Shown piece after piece: positions 13,231-25,150 of a DNA stretch of 64,000 nt. Source of the stretch: Larimichthys crocea (Eukaryota; Chordata; Actinopteri; Sciaenidae); contig NC_040011.1 in the NCBI RefSeq assembly GCF_000972845.2, positions 27,198,379 to 27,262,378 on the forward strand. The letters run 5' to 3'. The notes under the pieces are model-generated. The model was not told the origin of the DNA. It did not search any database and saw nothing but the letters and a program-made list of their open reading frames with translations. Every line of letters starts with the position of its first letter. Within the stretch, counting starts at the first letter, position 1. The translations under genes were made by a program, and so were the position numbers.

Positions 13231-15674
13231 GAGATTTATTTTTTAAAAGCTATACAGCTGCTCTCTAGTATCCTCCTTTATGGCAAAAGAAAATTAAATG
13301 ACTGAAGAACTCTACTTCTTAAATGTGTTACCAGAATGCAGATCTTCTACGACTGGTATGCACATTCAGAGAGGCAGGATAGGGACTGAGGCGTCACACG
13401 GTTCGCTCCTCTCTGAGGGATATCATATGGACAAATGGTAAAGGTCACAGACAGCTCAAGCATATAACTCTTCATCTTTCAGCAGGCTCTGACACTCTTT
13501 ATGGTGCCTTAACCTACTGACAGGCAGATTGTATGTGTGTGAGCCGTGGATACATGTATGTACTGTACATAAATAAATGTAACTAAATCTGAATATGTAC
13601 AAGCAGTGGGTGTTTGTGTGTGCTTAAATGCTTATCTGCATGTCTTCCTCCACCTGGTGATCAGTGTCAGGCATCTTGCAGTACATGTCTTAATCTTACA
13701 GTCCCGACATCTCGCTGTCATGAAATAAATCATGATGCAGCGTGGAGGTGGTGGCAGGCAGCGTGAGTTAGAGAAGCAGTCTGCTTGACTTCACGCTCGC
13801 TGGGGATCTGGTAACTCAGCAGGTAGTCCGAGTACAGATTGAAACTAACTCTGCCTTTCTGCGCTCAACACACCCCGAGAGCTCTGTTCAAGAGCACGAC
13901 TGTTCCTTTATTGTTGAATAAATTGCAGAGTTTCTTTTTTTATTGTGTACAGATGGGATGAGTTCAGGGTTGCTCAGTTCCCAGTCATTTCCTCACAAGG
14001 TGCGTGTGTGTGAAAGACTTGATGTAATTCAGATTTTACCAGAATAACATGTATGACTGCAACTTTATGATGGGGAAAAAAAAAATGCTTGTCTTTTAGT
14101 GATCCTTGTTTAAAGAAATCAGAACTGCAGTCATGACGGGGTCAGTGATTTGTTAGTCTCAGATGGTCGCTATGAATTAGTGATTTAAATCCTGGAATCT
14201 GAGGTTACCACCACAAGGGCTGTTTTTGTCTCCCTTGTGTTTTTGTAAGCTCTAACAAGATTGACTTATAGCAGATTTGCGCTACTGTGCATGTCGTAAC
14301 CACTGACTTACTAGCAGTTATTCATACAGCAAGCAGGAAAGCACCGGCACATACGGGGATGTCTGATTTATATTAACAAGCTCAGCAGTCACATCTGTGT
14401 TTTTCAGGCAACAGCTTCAAACGTGACTCAGCCAATCAAAACTATCAGTTTTCTAATATCTTCTATTGCTGAGGTAGTGTGTAAAGCAGTATTTCTGTAC
14501 AGCAGGCAGTTGCTGGGGCCGATGCCAATGAGTGTGTGAATTACACCCATGCATAAAGCTGTCCTTGTGTCCCGCTGGCCAAGAGCTACAGGGAAGCTGG
14601 AAATGATCGTAAATTAAGCAGCACTTGGCTGAGGAAATCATACAAAATCTGGGATTGAAAGGAACATTTGGAATGATTACCAGAGACCATAAGAGGAGTT
14701 CCCATAAAGTGAGGAAGGCTGACAGAGGTGTGGCACGGTATGTGCAGTATCCGAGTGCTAGACTACATGATAGACTGGTGGAAGGGATGGAGGAAAGGTC
14801 AGATTTGGGATACAGTAGTAGTTGTAAACGGCTGTCCCAGCTGATGCCTGCCACTAGAGATGAATTATTCACTCACTTGTCAAATCAATAATGACCCGGT
14901 CTTTAGTGGCCCGCTCTCCCCATGGCCTACTTATTGGCCAGGAGACAGAGAGGACACATTATTTTGATATTTTAGTGGTTTGCATTCATTGTAATGGACA
15001 TGTGGTATAGTGGAAATTGGCTGTAATTTGTTGTCATTTTAAGGATTGTTTCTGGAAATGTTGTATGGTGCATCACAAGAAAAAAACCCCCACTGAAGCT
15101 GTATTGAAGTGAGCACACATGATTAATATAGCAGTTTTGTTGAAATGTGGCAAATGGAGGGAGGGGTGGTGTAGGGGGATCAGAGGGTAGTGGGGGGTCT
15201 GTGCAGGATGGAGGGATGTTGCCATGGCTTTTAAGGGCATGGGCATGTTTGGATGGCACAGCCCACCCCCTGCCCCTCAGCTTCTGTTCATGTGTCACTC
15301 ACTGTCTTCCAGCCTGTAATTTTCCATCTACTGTAACAGTCTGGGCACATCGCCACCCAGGGAACTTTTAAAATAAATAAAGAATTCATTAAATAATTAG
15401 TATCTCCACAACAATCTCTTTTGTTCTGTCAATCTCGAAGCGCTCAAAAGTCACCCTGAGAGATGGAGAGAGAAAGAGGGGTGAGCAGGAGGGAGACAGA
15501 GAAAGCGAGAGAGAGAGAGAAATTAGTGGAAAAATCAATTTTTAAAAATTAAAAGCATTGAATTTTTTTGAAATGCTTTTTACTTATCCGCCATTGATTA
15601 CATCTAATTGGACCTCATTTCCTGAGGAAAAAGAATGTGTGTGTGTTAATGTGCACATGTGTGTACTTGTATGC

Positions 15675-15700
15675 GTGTGTGTGTGTGTGTGTGTGTGTGT
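15675..15700. repeat. (GT)n microsatellite
   Basis: About 13 GT units. Confidence 0.93.
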
Positions 15701-15853
15701 GCAAGCTTGTGTGTTTGTGACATTTCCTAATGGCTGGGTGCATAGATGATAACCACTTGGCTTGGAGACAGACAGATATGAAAGGCTGTCACTCTGAGCA
15801 GAGACAGCTATAATGGGCCCAAGAGTGTCTCTGTGTGCGTCAGTATGTGTGTA

Positions 15854-15858
<5 letters not shown>

Positions 15859-15894
<36 letters not shown>
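15859..15894. repeat. (GT)n microsatellite
   Basis: About 18 GT units, 160 bases after another GT run. Confidence 0.95.
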
Positions 15895-15896
<2 letters not shown>

Positions 15897-16959
15897 TAAT
15901 GAAAGGGCGATGATAGGGGCCCACACTTGGGGCCCAGCCATGCTTCTTAATCAAAACCCATTCGCTTGTTGGGTACTCATGCATCAGTGTGCCTGCTGTA
16001 AGGTGTTTACACTGGGAGAGATGGAGCAGAACCACCTCTTTGTCCCCTTAGAGATTTGACATTACCCACCCTCCCTGCCCCATCTGCCTGCCACCCAGCC
16101 TATATGCGTGGGTAGCCACCTGGAACATCCTCCCATTTATGACCAACAAAGAATAATGTAAACATCAACGAAGGAGGACTTAAACCTTTAAGGTAACTTA
16201 ATCAAAAAGACTCCTGGGGTCATAACTGGTTGATTTTCATATCGCATTAGCATCATGTCATATGTGAAATAAGAAGTCGGGTCACTAGCACTTTGATATT
16301 TGAGACGTGAAAGCAATTAGCCATGATAACTAACTATGTGTCTATAGGGACAGTCATCAAAATCACATAACCAACGCAGACACATTGTACTGATGTAAAA
16401 ACACAAGCTGTAATAAACAGTTTTAACAGGCATACAAGAAACAAGCCTAAGAAGCTGAATGTGCTCCACCATTGGGTTTGCAATAAGTCAGACCTATTGT
16501 CATAAAGAGTTCACGTTATTTTTGTCAAACCAAATACAAGTTGGACGTCATCTGTTAAAACCTGCTAAGCATATGATGACGTCAGTATTTTGATGCATCA
16601 GATGTCACTTCCCTTTAGAAACCTTAACATTAAAGCACCTTTGAATGTGTTTTTCATAAATTTGAAGAAACATTGTTAAAAAACTGAAAAACATATAGCT
16701 TTTATGATATTGCTTAATTGAGAGAATCACGAGTCGTGTTCCCGTGCATCCATAAATAAGACCTTTACAGACTGTATTTTCTGTATTCTACTTGTATTGA
16801 ATGTTGAACATCATTGTTTTTCGTACCAAACCGACACATATAGTTTTGGAATGTTGCCCTTCAACACTTTTTGGGCAACCAAAAGCACTTGTCGCTCCTG
16901 TCTGTCACTCCTGTCATTTTATTTTGTCTAAGGCACCACATCCATTCGACATTTAGTTT

Positions 16960-17240
16960 TTTTCTTAAATTAATGTGGAATTAATGATTCCGTTATTCCC
17001 CTGCTGTGCAAGGAATGGGGGGTTTGAGATTCTTTTTTTAATCGCCCAACCTCTAGAAACTGATTGGAGCAGAAAAAATACGCCCAGTCCCCTTCTGCCA
17101 GTCCTCACAATGGAGGCGTTGATTTTTTTGATAGAGTTCTATGCTGCCAGGGGGCCAGCTGGAATTAGAAGTGGATTAATAATTTTAAACAAGGCTAAAC
17201 CGCTTGGACTGTCTGTCTGTCTGCTCTTTCCAATGCTTAG
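16960..17240. promoter_or_regulatory. Candidate conserved enhancer block B
   Basis: Non-repetitive sequence containing TTAATGTGGAATTAATGATT and GTGGATTAATAATTTTAAAC (paired homeodomain cores), separated by mixed-composition sequence. A 119-codon open frame crosses it, but the frame is not protein-like in composition and spans the block only by chance. Confidence 0.33.
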
Positions 17241-17299
17241 CCAGTGGTCCGTCTGCTCCCTGACCACATCAAAACAATCTAAAAAACACTATATCTTCG

Positions 17300-19170
17300 T
17301 AAGAAAGAGGGTTGGGTTTGGTTTATGGGCATGAGAGTACATGTAAACATGCTTATTTAGGCTGATTTCATGAGGTTCTGAGCTTGGGAACAAGCCAGGA
17401 TTAGTGTGTTTTACATCACCAGAACAACACCCCTAAAGAAACCATAACTTTGATTTTACTATGAGTGTAGGATTAGGTGTTCTGTTTACCCCAAAGTTGA
17501 TCAACATTTTAATACATTTTCCACATTTTATCTTATGCTTTTAATTATACAAATCATGGACCAACTTTTGAGCATTTATTGTTATTTTACTGTACGTTTG
17601 TAAAAAGTGCCGTAAGTCCACTACCAGTTATTTACCTGATCTCTGCATTTCCTTTACCAATTGATGCTGCTTTAGCCTGCTTTGTTAATACATGTATAAA
17701 AAAGGTACTTCTCCTTAGAAGACTGTGGACTGAAATGGATAGAATTGGTCCAGTGGCTGGAACGCTAAGACCACCAGAATGGTAACCCCATTCATAGGAA
17801 AGATTAAGTTTAGCACCAGTGGGAATGTTAAATGGTGAGTCGCAGGGATTTGGAGGGCTATTTGGACTGATGTAGAAACAGACGCATTACCAAGCGAATT
17901 TGAGTACAGTAAAGCCAGACCCTGCTGGTGACATCTCTCACAGAACAGAACCATGTTTCAATAATCCCCATGTAATTTATGTGTTGGTTTGGTTTATCTG
18001 CGTGTGTGTTACAAAGATGGAGACACAAGAAGGGAGTTTTAAAGTGCACGTGTGCCCTTTCTGTGGTCAGGTATGTGGGATTTAGTGACTTTGGAACGAT
18101 GAGGGAGCAGAAACTGCTCCAACTAGTCCTCCTTTGACAAAGCAGGATGGGAGAGGAGGGCCCAAAAAAAGGGCCCAAATGCAGGCCAGGAAAGGCCAGA
18201 CTGCACTGCACAGGTTATTTCCATTTTTACAAACAAGATTTTGGATCTAAATTATTTTCACTTCTTAATCCAAACAGGGCAAATGCACCAACAGAAAGCT
18301 AAAATACAGATCAAGACAGAAATAAAGAGGGGGAAAAACAGACTATAGCATAAATCCATACTTTTTTTCTTTCTCCTTTTAAATCAGTCATTATAAAAAT
18401 GTTCTGTGAATGTAGCAGCAACATTAGCCCCCTTCTGAGCTATTATCCTGGCTGTCTGGTGTTGCAATTTCACACTTCACTGATTTCGACAAGCAGTAGA
18501 GAGTCTGCATGCCCCAGATTTCACCTTATTTAGGTAATACAGACAAATCATTCCCAAGACAAGGTAAATTAAACTCGATACTGGATTGGCACACTGTTGC
18601 CAATTTCAACAGAATATCAAATACCAGACTCCTGTAAAACCCTGGAAATAAAATTGAGCTCACACAGATTTCACTCCACTTTATAAACTTGCAGATTTTG
18701 AGTTGTTTTACTAAAGAAGCAGGCGGATCTATTCTAAAAATCAGCTGTCTCAAAAATGGTTTGTTCACACATTTATTTATATTGCTTTTTTTTTTTTTTT
18801 AAGGGGCCAAGTTCTTTGTCTTTTCTCAAGGTGTGAACTCAAGGCCGTTGAAGGTTGAGTCAATGTCACGTCTTTATAATATCACCCTTTACAGAAGCTT
18901 CCACCACCTTCATTTCTAATGCATGAACGACGGCATATAAAATGTAACTGACAGACAGGAGAGGTTATATATTATTTATGCTCCGCAAGAATGAAAACAA
19001 ACTGCCTTGCGTAGTAGCGTTTCTCAGTATTAAACTGTATCCTGACCCACACACAGCTTGAGTTATAGCCCGTCACCTCTTTTGTTTTTATTCACAGGAG
19101 AATCTAAATTGCGTTGTCTTTATTTGGATCGTTTTATGCTGCGGGGAATAAAAAATGATCTCACTTATTC
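17300..19170. other. Gene-free sequence
   Basis: AT-rich with a T15 run near 18787. No domain-bearing frame, RNA gene or repeat family recognised. Confidence 0.65.
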
Positions 19171-19179
19171 ATTACAGAA

Positions 19180-19520
19180 AAAATAAATATTAATCAGTGT
19201 AGACATGCAAATGAAAGAGTTCATAGTGGATGAGATTTAAAGCGCTGATATGTTTTTGTCCAAGGAAAAAGTCGAGTGAGTTTCGTTTCTGCCGACGCAG
19301 CACGGTTATTAATTCAACTTGTTTAGCGGTTACTTTTAATGAAAGGCTTTTCCTCACAGTTGCACCGATAATTGAAGAGTTCCCCCTTCTATAGAAAACG
19401 CTCCTGTTTTGATTGAACTCGGGTTTCCTTGACTTCATTGCGTCCGAGCCTTTCAAGGACAAGAAGACAAATGGGTCGTTAATAATTAGAAGTGCGCACA
19501 TTTTCTTTTTCTGTTATTCG
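19180..19520. promoter_or_regulatory. Candidate conserved enhancer block C
   Basis: Unique sequence with scattered CpG dinucleotides and TAATTC/GTTAATAATTAG homeodomain cores, bounded by AT-rich simple sequence on the right (about 19560 onward). Retained CpGs and lack of repeats set it apart from its surroundings. Confidence 0.35.
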
Positions 19521-19529
19521 GAGTTGTGC

Positions 19530-22090
19530 ACGACGGTAAGAGGGACGGTTGGTGCAGCTGGAAAAAAAAACAAAAAAAAACCGGAGGCCTTGTATGTTTC
19601 TTTTAACTTTAAACACGGTACATCAAACGATTAAATTAGCGAGCAAATAAATGATAAGTAAATAAAATAAATAAAAAGTTGAAGTCAGCAGGATTTTACA
19701 AAACACCTGGTTTCATCTTCTTACCATTTGTGTTATTATTATCATTATTGTTAATCAATATGCAAACTCTGAATGTATTAATGACAGTATTAATAATGCC
19801 ATTGTTGTATTTTTAGTCTAATTGGTATAATATTGTAACTTAAATCTATTAATATATTTATTACTGATGATTTCAGGCAGGTGGACACTGAAAAAAATGA
19901 AAAAAAGAAGAAACAAGGACTTATGTAGCGGGCAAAAAATATTATTTAAAAAAAAAAGACTCTTATTGATAGAGCAGCAAGTCAAATGTTCCATTGACTT
20001 TAGGGGGAACTGTGGAGAAAGGTTTTAGGTTTCACCAGGCCCGCTGAGCATACACTCCCTCCATCAGGAGAGAAATATGTCATCGGTTATCATAGCAGAG
20101 TATGGATAGGGTGTCCCAGAGATGCAAATGAAAATATTTGACTGTATTACTTTTTAACAAACAGAAGATTAGTTACCACCTCCAAAAGCTCTCCTGAAGG
20201 AAAATGTGCAGTGTATTAAGGAGAGCTCTGCCAATCACACAGACGTGTACAAACTTTGAAAGCAGACGTGCTGGAGAGTTTGTGGTGTTATTTTTAAATT
20301 TCAAAGCTGCTGCCTATGATGTTTTATATAACATACTAAGATAAATTGTACTCCTGTTTTAGAATGGTGACTAAGAATCACTCCGAACACAATACACTGC
20401 ACACTTTGGCAGTGGTTTTTTGAAAAACAAAGTCCCTTTTCTTTTGTTACCGACCCTCAGATGAGAATTGAAACAGGAAAAGCAATTATTGGTGAGATTG
20501 TCCCATAGGCATTGAAAAGCTATCAGCATGAGGGTTGGGATTGGCTTGGGGGACACCTATGGCCCCATGCATTATCCTGGCATGAGGTCGCTTTGGCAAT
20601 CGACTGCCAATTTCCAATAGCACCTGGCTTTCTCAACCCCTCCTCCCTTTCACCAGGCCCTCCTACCTGGTTCCCTTTTCACTCCCTTCCTCTCTAAACC
20701 CTGCGTGCTTGTTATTGTCCCAGGATTAATAGAAGAAGAAAAAAGAAATCTGCACTGTCCAGTGACTCATGACACAAAGTTGAAGGCGTGTACAATTGTG
20801 CACACCGTATTGTTTTCCGTCAGGATAGAAGGATAGAAGATAGGATAGCCAAAGATACTTCGAGGAGAGAAGATGTCTTTGACTCTGCTCTGTTGGTTTA
20901 GTTAAATTCAGAACTGTGAAAAATACCCGAAACCACAGTTTAATAGTACATCTAATGCTGTGAAAATATGAGCTGGTGGTGTAGTGTTTTAGGCCAAAAG
21001 GCACGACGGGAGAGTCGAACCTAGATTAGTGGAAAAGTGGGAAGAAAATAACTGGTGCTATGTCTAACACTTTTTATTATGGCTGTTGGAAACCTGTATA
21101 ACACAGCTGTTGAATATCACTCTCCTTTAGCAGCAGAACCCCCGCCACCCACTCACAAACGTGCTCTTTTTCTGTTAAGGCCCAGTTATCCAAACACATC
21201 ACCCAGGATCACCTCTGTCTCTTACAGGAGTAGGCTTACAACAAGGTCCAAAGCAATACATATGGAAAATCCAGGCTACATTGTTGTTGTTGTTGTTGTT
21301 GTGATGGATTCAGACTCCTGTTTGCCATTATGTGTCATGCTTCCTCTCTCTACTCATAGTCATCCTTACAATGGTGCCTGTGGCCATACTGCAGATGTTA
21401 ACACTCACACAAATACAGTATTTCTAAAGTAGTTCCTGGCCTGGGTAATCCCCTTAAAAGATGTGCTACACAAAGAGACACTTCTGTTTTGTTGGAGAAT
21501 ATGTTTTTGTGTTTCGTTTTTAGTGTTTTCATTGGATTTCACTTATGTTTCACACATTTGAGGTCATAACCACTTCAAAAGTTAAATATAACAGCAGCAC
21601 TGATGTCTTCTGTAAAGACATCAAAAGGTCCTAACAACAAAAACATTGAATTTTGTATACATATTTCCCACATATATGTAAAGATACATTGTAATCATCT
21701 ATCATCCTTATTTATGTTTTTTTTTATTTTTTTATTTTACATTCTGATGAGCAACTGCTGTGCCAGAAGTGTGCCAATATTTTGCACAAGACAGCACTTG
21801 GGAAAAGTTTATCATGCATTCATGATGAAGAATATTTAGTTTCACAGAAGGCGCCAATATAGCACCATGTTCGTCTGAATCATAACAGGTCTGTTCATCT
21901 TTCAGAACTGTTAATGTTTTTGAAATAATAATGACTCCAGTATTATTAGAGAAAGTGGTTATCAACAGCCAGTGACGGTTGAATCTACCTCTTGGTTTGA
22001 CGCTACGAGAGTGTTATTAATAGGAGGGTGAGACAATGATGTGGAGGTAAATAAAAAGGTGAGTACAGAACGGCAGGAAATAACAAATCC
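19530..22090. other. Gene-free AT-rich sequence
   Basis: A-rich tracts (19560-19680, 19890-19960) and poly-T near 21718-21740. Otherwise unique sequence with no coding or RNA-gene signal. Confidence 0.65.
21281..21302. repeat. (TTG)n microsatellite
   Basis: Seven TTG units. Confidence 0.93.
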
Positions 22091-22093
22091 GAA

Positions 22094-22139
<46 letters not shown>
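22094..22139. repeat. (ATCT)n microsatellite
   Basis: About eleven uninterrupted ATCT units. Confidence 0.97.
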
Positions 22140-22660
22140 GTTTTATGCGCCACCGCTGTGCAACATGTGGACGTTAATATTAAAATGCATGTGCGCGCTG
22201 ATGTTGCAGATGAGAGCTTGTGCAGGACTCAACTCGGAGCATTGCGCAAGCGCGGAAAAATCACCACGAGAGAGGCGATGAATGAAGCCTTTAAATAATG
22301 GAAAGGCACTCTCCATTAACGAGCATTGTCCTCTTTATTGTAAAAGGCTGATGAATATGTGAGCGCTGCTGTCCGTCCCCTCAGGGGAGAAGCCGTCCCG
22401 CGTGGTGGAGGCTGTCCCGGGGGAAGAGGGTGCCTCTCAGGTGAAAAGTTTGTTCGAAATGCTGAATCATGCCATTCGTGCAATCTGGAAGAAATGCAGC
22501 TTTTTTTTTTTGTTGTTGTTGTTGTTGACTTTGTATGTGATATAAAAAGCCAAACACACAATTGCGCGATTACTTTAATGAGATCTGTAATTACAGTTGG
22601 AGATAGTTTAGAAGACACTTTGTTTGACAATTTAAACTTCGACATTGCACCCTCTCCAAT
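22140..22660. other. CpG-containing unique sequence
   Basis: Contains TGCGCAAGCGCG (22243-22254), a GC-rich segment at 22360-22440 bounded by AG and GT dinucleotides, and a T-rich/(TTG)n run at 22501-22527. A 155-codon open frame crosses it without any recognisable domain. Confidence 0.5.
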
Positions 22661-23270
22661 AACCTGCAGCTCAATGATTCATAAAACCAGGCTTCACTCC
22701 TCAGGGAGGCTTCTTGTTATTGCGCCGGTTGTTTTGGTGAGGGAGGGAGGGAGCAGCGTCCAGACCATGAGCAACGAGCCATTAAAATATGTCAATTGCT
22801 CATTTACCACATCTCAAAAGTGTTGAAAATATATCTGTCAAAAGACAAACGCAAAGCACAATTGCTGAACATCTGCTTTGCTGAATGAGCGTTTGCCTGA
22901 GCCCTCACTCGGGACCTATTAGCGGTGATTCCTGCGCCTGCTCTGATAAGGAATTCATCAAGTTTCTGACACCCCGCCAGATGTTGGGGAATTAGCGCTG
23001 TCTCCTGTTGGACATCCCACTAATAGTTTGTCTTTCAGCCCGTAGCATAATAGAAATATCATTTGAGAGGCGGATGTTTTGTGTGTGCTGGGGGGCTGTA
23101 AACGATATGCGCTATGACACCATTAACTATAAATCTGATGATGTAGGCCCCCTTTGGTATTCTGTTTTATTTATTGTTTCACATTTATCCACTATCTGTG
23201 GCAACCGTATGAATTCGACTCATCTGTTCATCTAGTGGGCCTTTTTATCTGCCGAGCTCATTGAATAACT
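22660..23270. promoter_or_regulatory. Candidate conserved enhancer block D
   Basis: About 600 bases of high-complexity, repeat-free sequence 5 kb past the zic3 stop. It includes CAATTGCTCATTT, GCTCTGATAAGG (GATA core), GGGAATTAGCGCTG and CTATAAATCTGATGATG. None of the short frames looks coding. It is among the most enhancer-like stretches in the window by composition. Confidence 0.38.
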
Positions 23271-23389
23271 TCATATCACTTTACAGTGTTTGGCCACTTT
23301 TACTCATTTCCTCATCAGCAGAAATGCCTGCAGGCTACAGTATACAGTATGTAAATGTCTCTTAGGAGTCCATTGAAGAATAATTGAAC

Positions 23390-23800
23390 TCAAAGACAAA
23401 GCCATTGTGTTAATCAGTTTGCATCACAAATGCCATGAAACACGTTAAAATAGAAAGACACACCGTGGATTAAGGTGCTTTGTGAATGCATATTCAACAC
23501 CCTGCTGGAGGTGAAATAAGCACCGATAATTGGCAAGCACATCAACTTCCGCGCAAATGGGGAGCCCTCGGTTAAGTAATTATCAGATGCAAGTTAACTC
23601 TATTCCATTATTTGTTTATCAAGGCATATTTTTTCCTTATGATGTTACAAATCCATCTCCATCTAATCGTCACGGTGCGTTTTAAATATTCTAGTTCCCC
23701 GTGCAGGCTTAACGTCTTGATTAAAGAAACGACTGGCATAAACATCCACAGTATAATCCACTATGCTGCTCCTGTTGCTATATGCGGAAAGATTTAACCT
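23390..23800. promoter_or_regulatory. Candidate conserved enhancer block E
   Basis: Repeat-free sequence with GTTAATCAGTTTGCATCAC, CCGATAATTGGC, AGTAATTATCAGATGC and TTTGTTTATCAAGG (forkhead-type), continuing block D after a short gap. Confidence 0.35.
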
Positions 23801-23989
23801 ACATATCACACATTCATGACTGAGTTAATTCATGATGATTCAGTGTTTGGCAGCATCTTGTCTATTTGGAGCAGAGATGGGAGGAGATCTGAACATCCTG
23901 GTGTTGTTGCACACAGCAGAGTTTGGTCATGAGCCGATGTGAAGGGGGGCCGTCCAAAAAAATATCAGATCCAGATCAAGGGGGGGCCA

Positions 23990-24035
23990 AGTGCCCTGCT
24001 AAAGCGCCCTTGAGCAAGACCTTGCACCCTGCACA
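23990..24035 (+). repeat. Possible fragment of a common fish repeat (CCCTTGAGCAAG)
   Basis: AAGTGCCCTGCTAAAGCGCCC followed by TTGAGCAAGACCTTGCACCC resembles a frequent teleost repeat motif. It is too short to be sure, and it lies within a CpG-containing unique region. Confidence 0.3.
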
Positions 24036-24179
24036 GCCTCCTTCGTAAAACTCCAAATAAAAAACTAAAAACCCTCCACAGTAAATAGTTTTGAATTCAT
24101 TGAGATAAAGTGTGTGCACGTCGCGTCTAATAATTTGCTAAATTATTAAAGGGTGATAAATTAGCCACTGCGTTCATTA

Positions 24180-25150
24180 AGATCACAACCTCCGTTGCGT
24201 GACAAAAGGCGATGGGGACATGCTTGTGTCGGTTTATCCTCTTAAAGCGCCTTCTCGGCACCGCTCCGCTCCCTTCCTCCTTCGGATACTACAATCACAG
24301 CCTACATGCAGGGAGAGATTATAGGCAACTGCACGATGCCAACCGTCAGCTGCCATCCTTCAGGTCCGCGCACCGCCGCCAAGTATAGCAATCCATAAAA
24401 TAACTTGACATGGATGGAGCGCTAACGTAACTCGGAGCCAGTTGTAGTCGACTGCACGAGAGAGGCATTGTTGTGATGCAGCAGCTAGTCTTTACACAAC
24501 TGCATCCACGTGACCCTCACTGCTTTCTAATCCACCGAGAAACCCTCCAGATAGAACCCTTTAATGTTGTTTCTCCCTTCTGGATTGAATCCCATGCTCT
24601 GGTTGCTCATATACACTGGAGAAGGCTTGTATTGGGCGTCAGCATAAAGCACATGCGTGCAATAACACGGGCTAAACCCGCTGTGTTTATTCGCAGATAT
24701 GCAGTTTTTCTTAAAAAATTATACGAATGCACTGATGTAAATCTGATGTAACGGCAATGATCCGTTCTAAGATGTAAATATGCTGAAGTTTGAAATGTTA
24801 AATAAAAAAGTTCAGTTTAATTCATTGTCATATGTTGCTTCTTCCCTCATGATCATCACCCACGGCACGTCAGTTTACATCCCCAGTTGCGTGCGTAAAG
24901 ATGCAGCCTCCGTGTGAGCCCGCCGTGTTTCGGAGAAAGCCGGGTCTCGGTTATTTGACGTCACGGTGTCTGAGAGAGAGAGAGGGAAGGGGGGGGCTTG
25001 AAATGTGCGACTAGACGAGCAGAGCACTGAGGGGAGGGGAGGGGAGGAGAGAGGAGGGGGGGTTATGGGGAAGCGTGGAGGGAAGAGAGGGGGGGTGAAA
25101 AGACCTGAAATCAAACGGAATGCAAGGGGCGCGCTTGCGCAAAAGTCAAA
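24180..25150. promoter_or_regulatory. CpG-rich patch with CRE, G-runs and NRF1-like site
   Basis: CpG dinucleotides are far denser here than in surrounding desert, especially 24860-24970. It holds a full CRE TGACGTCA (24956-24963), a purine-rich tract with repeated GGGG runs (24972-25097) and CGCGCTTGCGCA (25130-25141). This composition suggests a CpG-island-like promoter or enhancer 3 kb beyond the zic3 stop. No gene is seen starting from it. Confidence 0.4.

Larger units (their letters stand above)
13240..16950. other. Gene-free sequence
   Basis: Mixed-composition sequence with a GA-rich patch at 15460-15520, the two GT repeats noted separately, and a full CRE TGACGTCA at 16577-16584. Two long but featureless opposing open frames lie at 14453-14891. 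No gene supported. Confidence 0.65.

Noticed and set aside
14453..14891. Overlapping 139- and 88-codon frames on opposite strands
   Set aside because: No recognisable domain. Opposing open frames without repeats occur by chance, and no splice partners were found.
16975..17334. 119-codon plus-strand frame across block B
   Set aside because: No domain, and homeodomain-core-rich sequence fits a regulatory element better.
22094..22139. Regular repeat considered as a CRISPR-like array
   Set aside because: It is a plain four-base microsatellite without spacers, in a vertebrate genome.
22359..22826. 155-codon plus-strand open frame
   Set aside because: No domain. It crosses a (TTG)n/poly-T run giving Phe/Val repeats, and nothing suggests translation.
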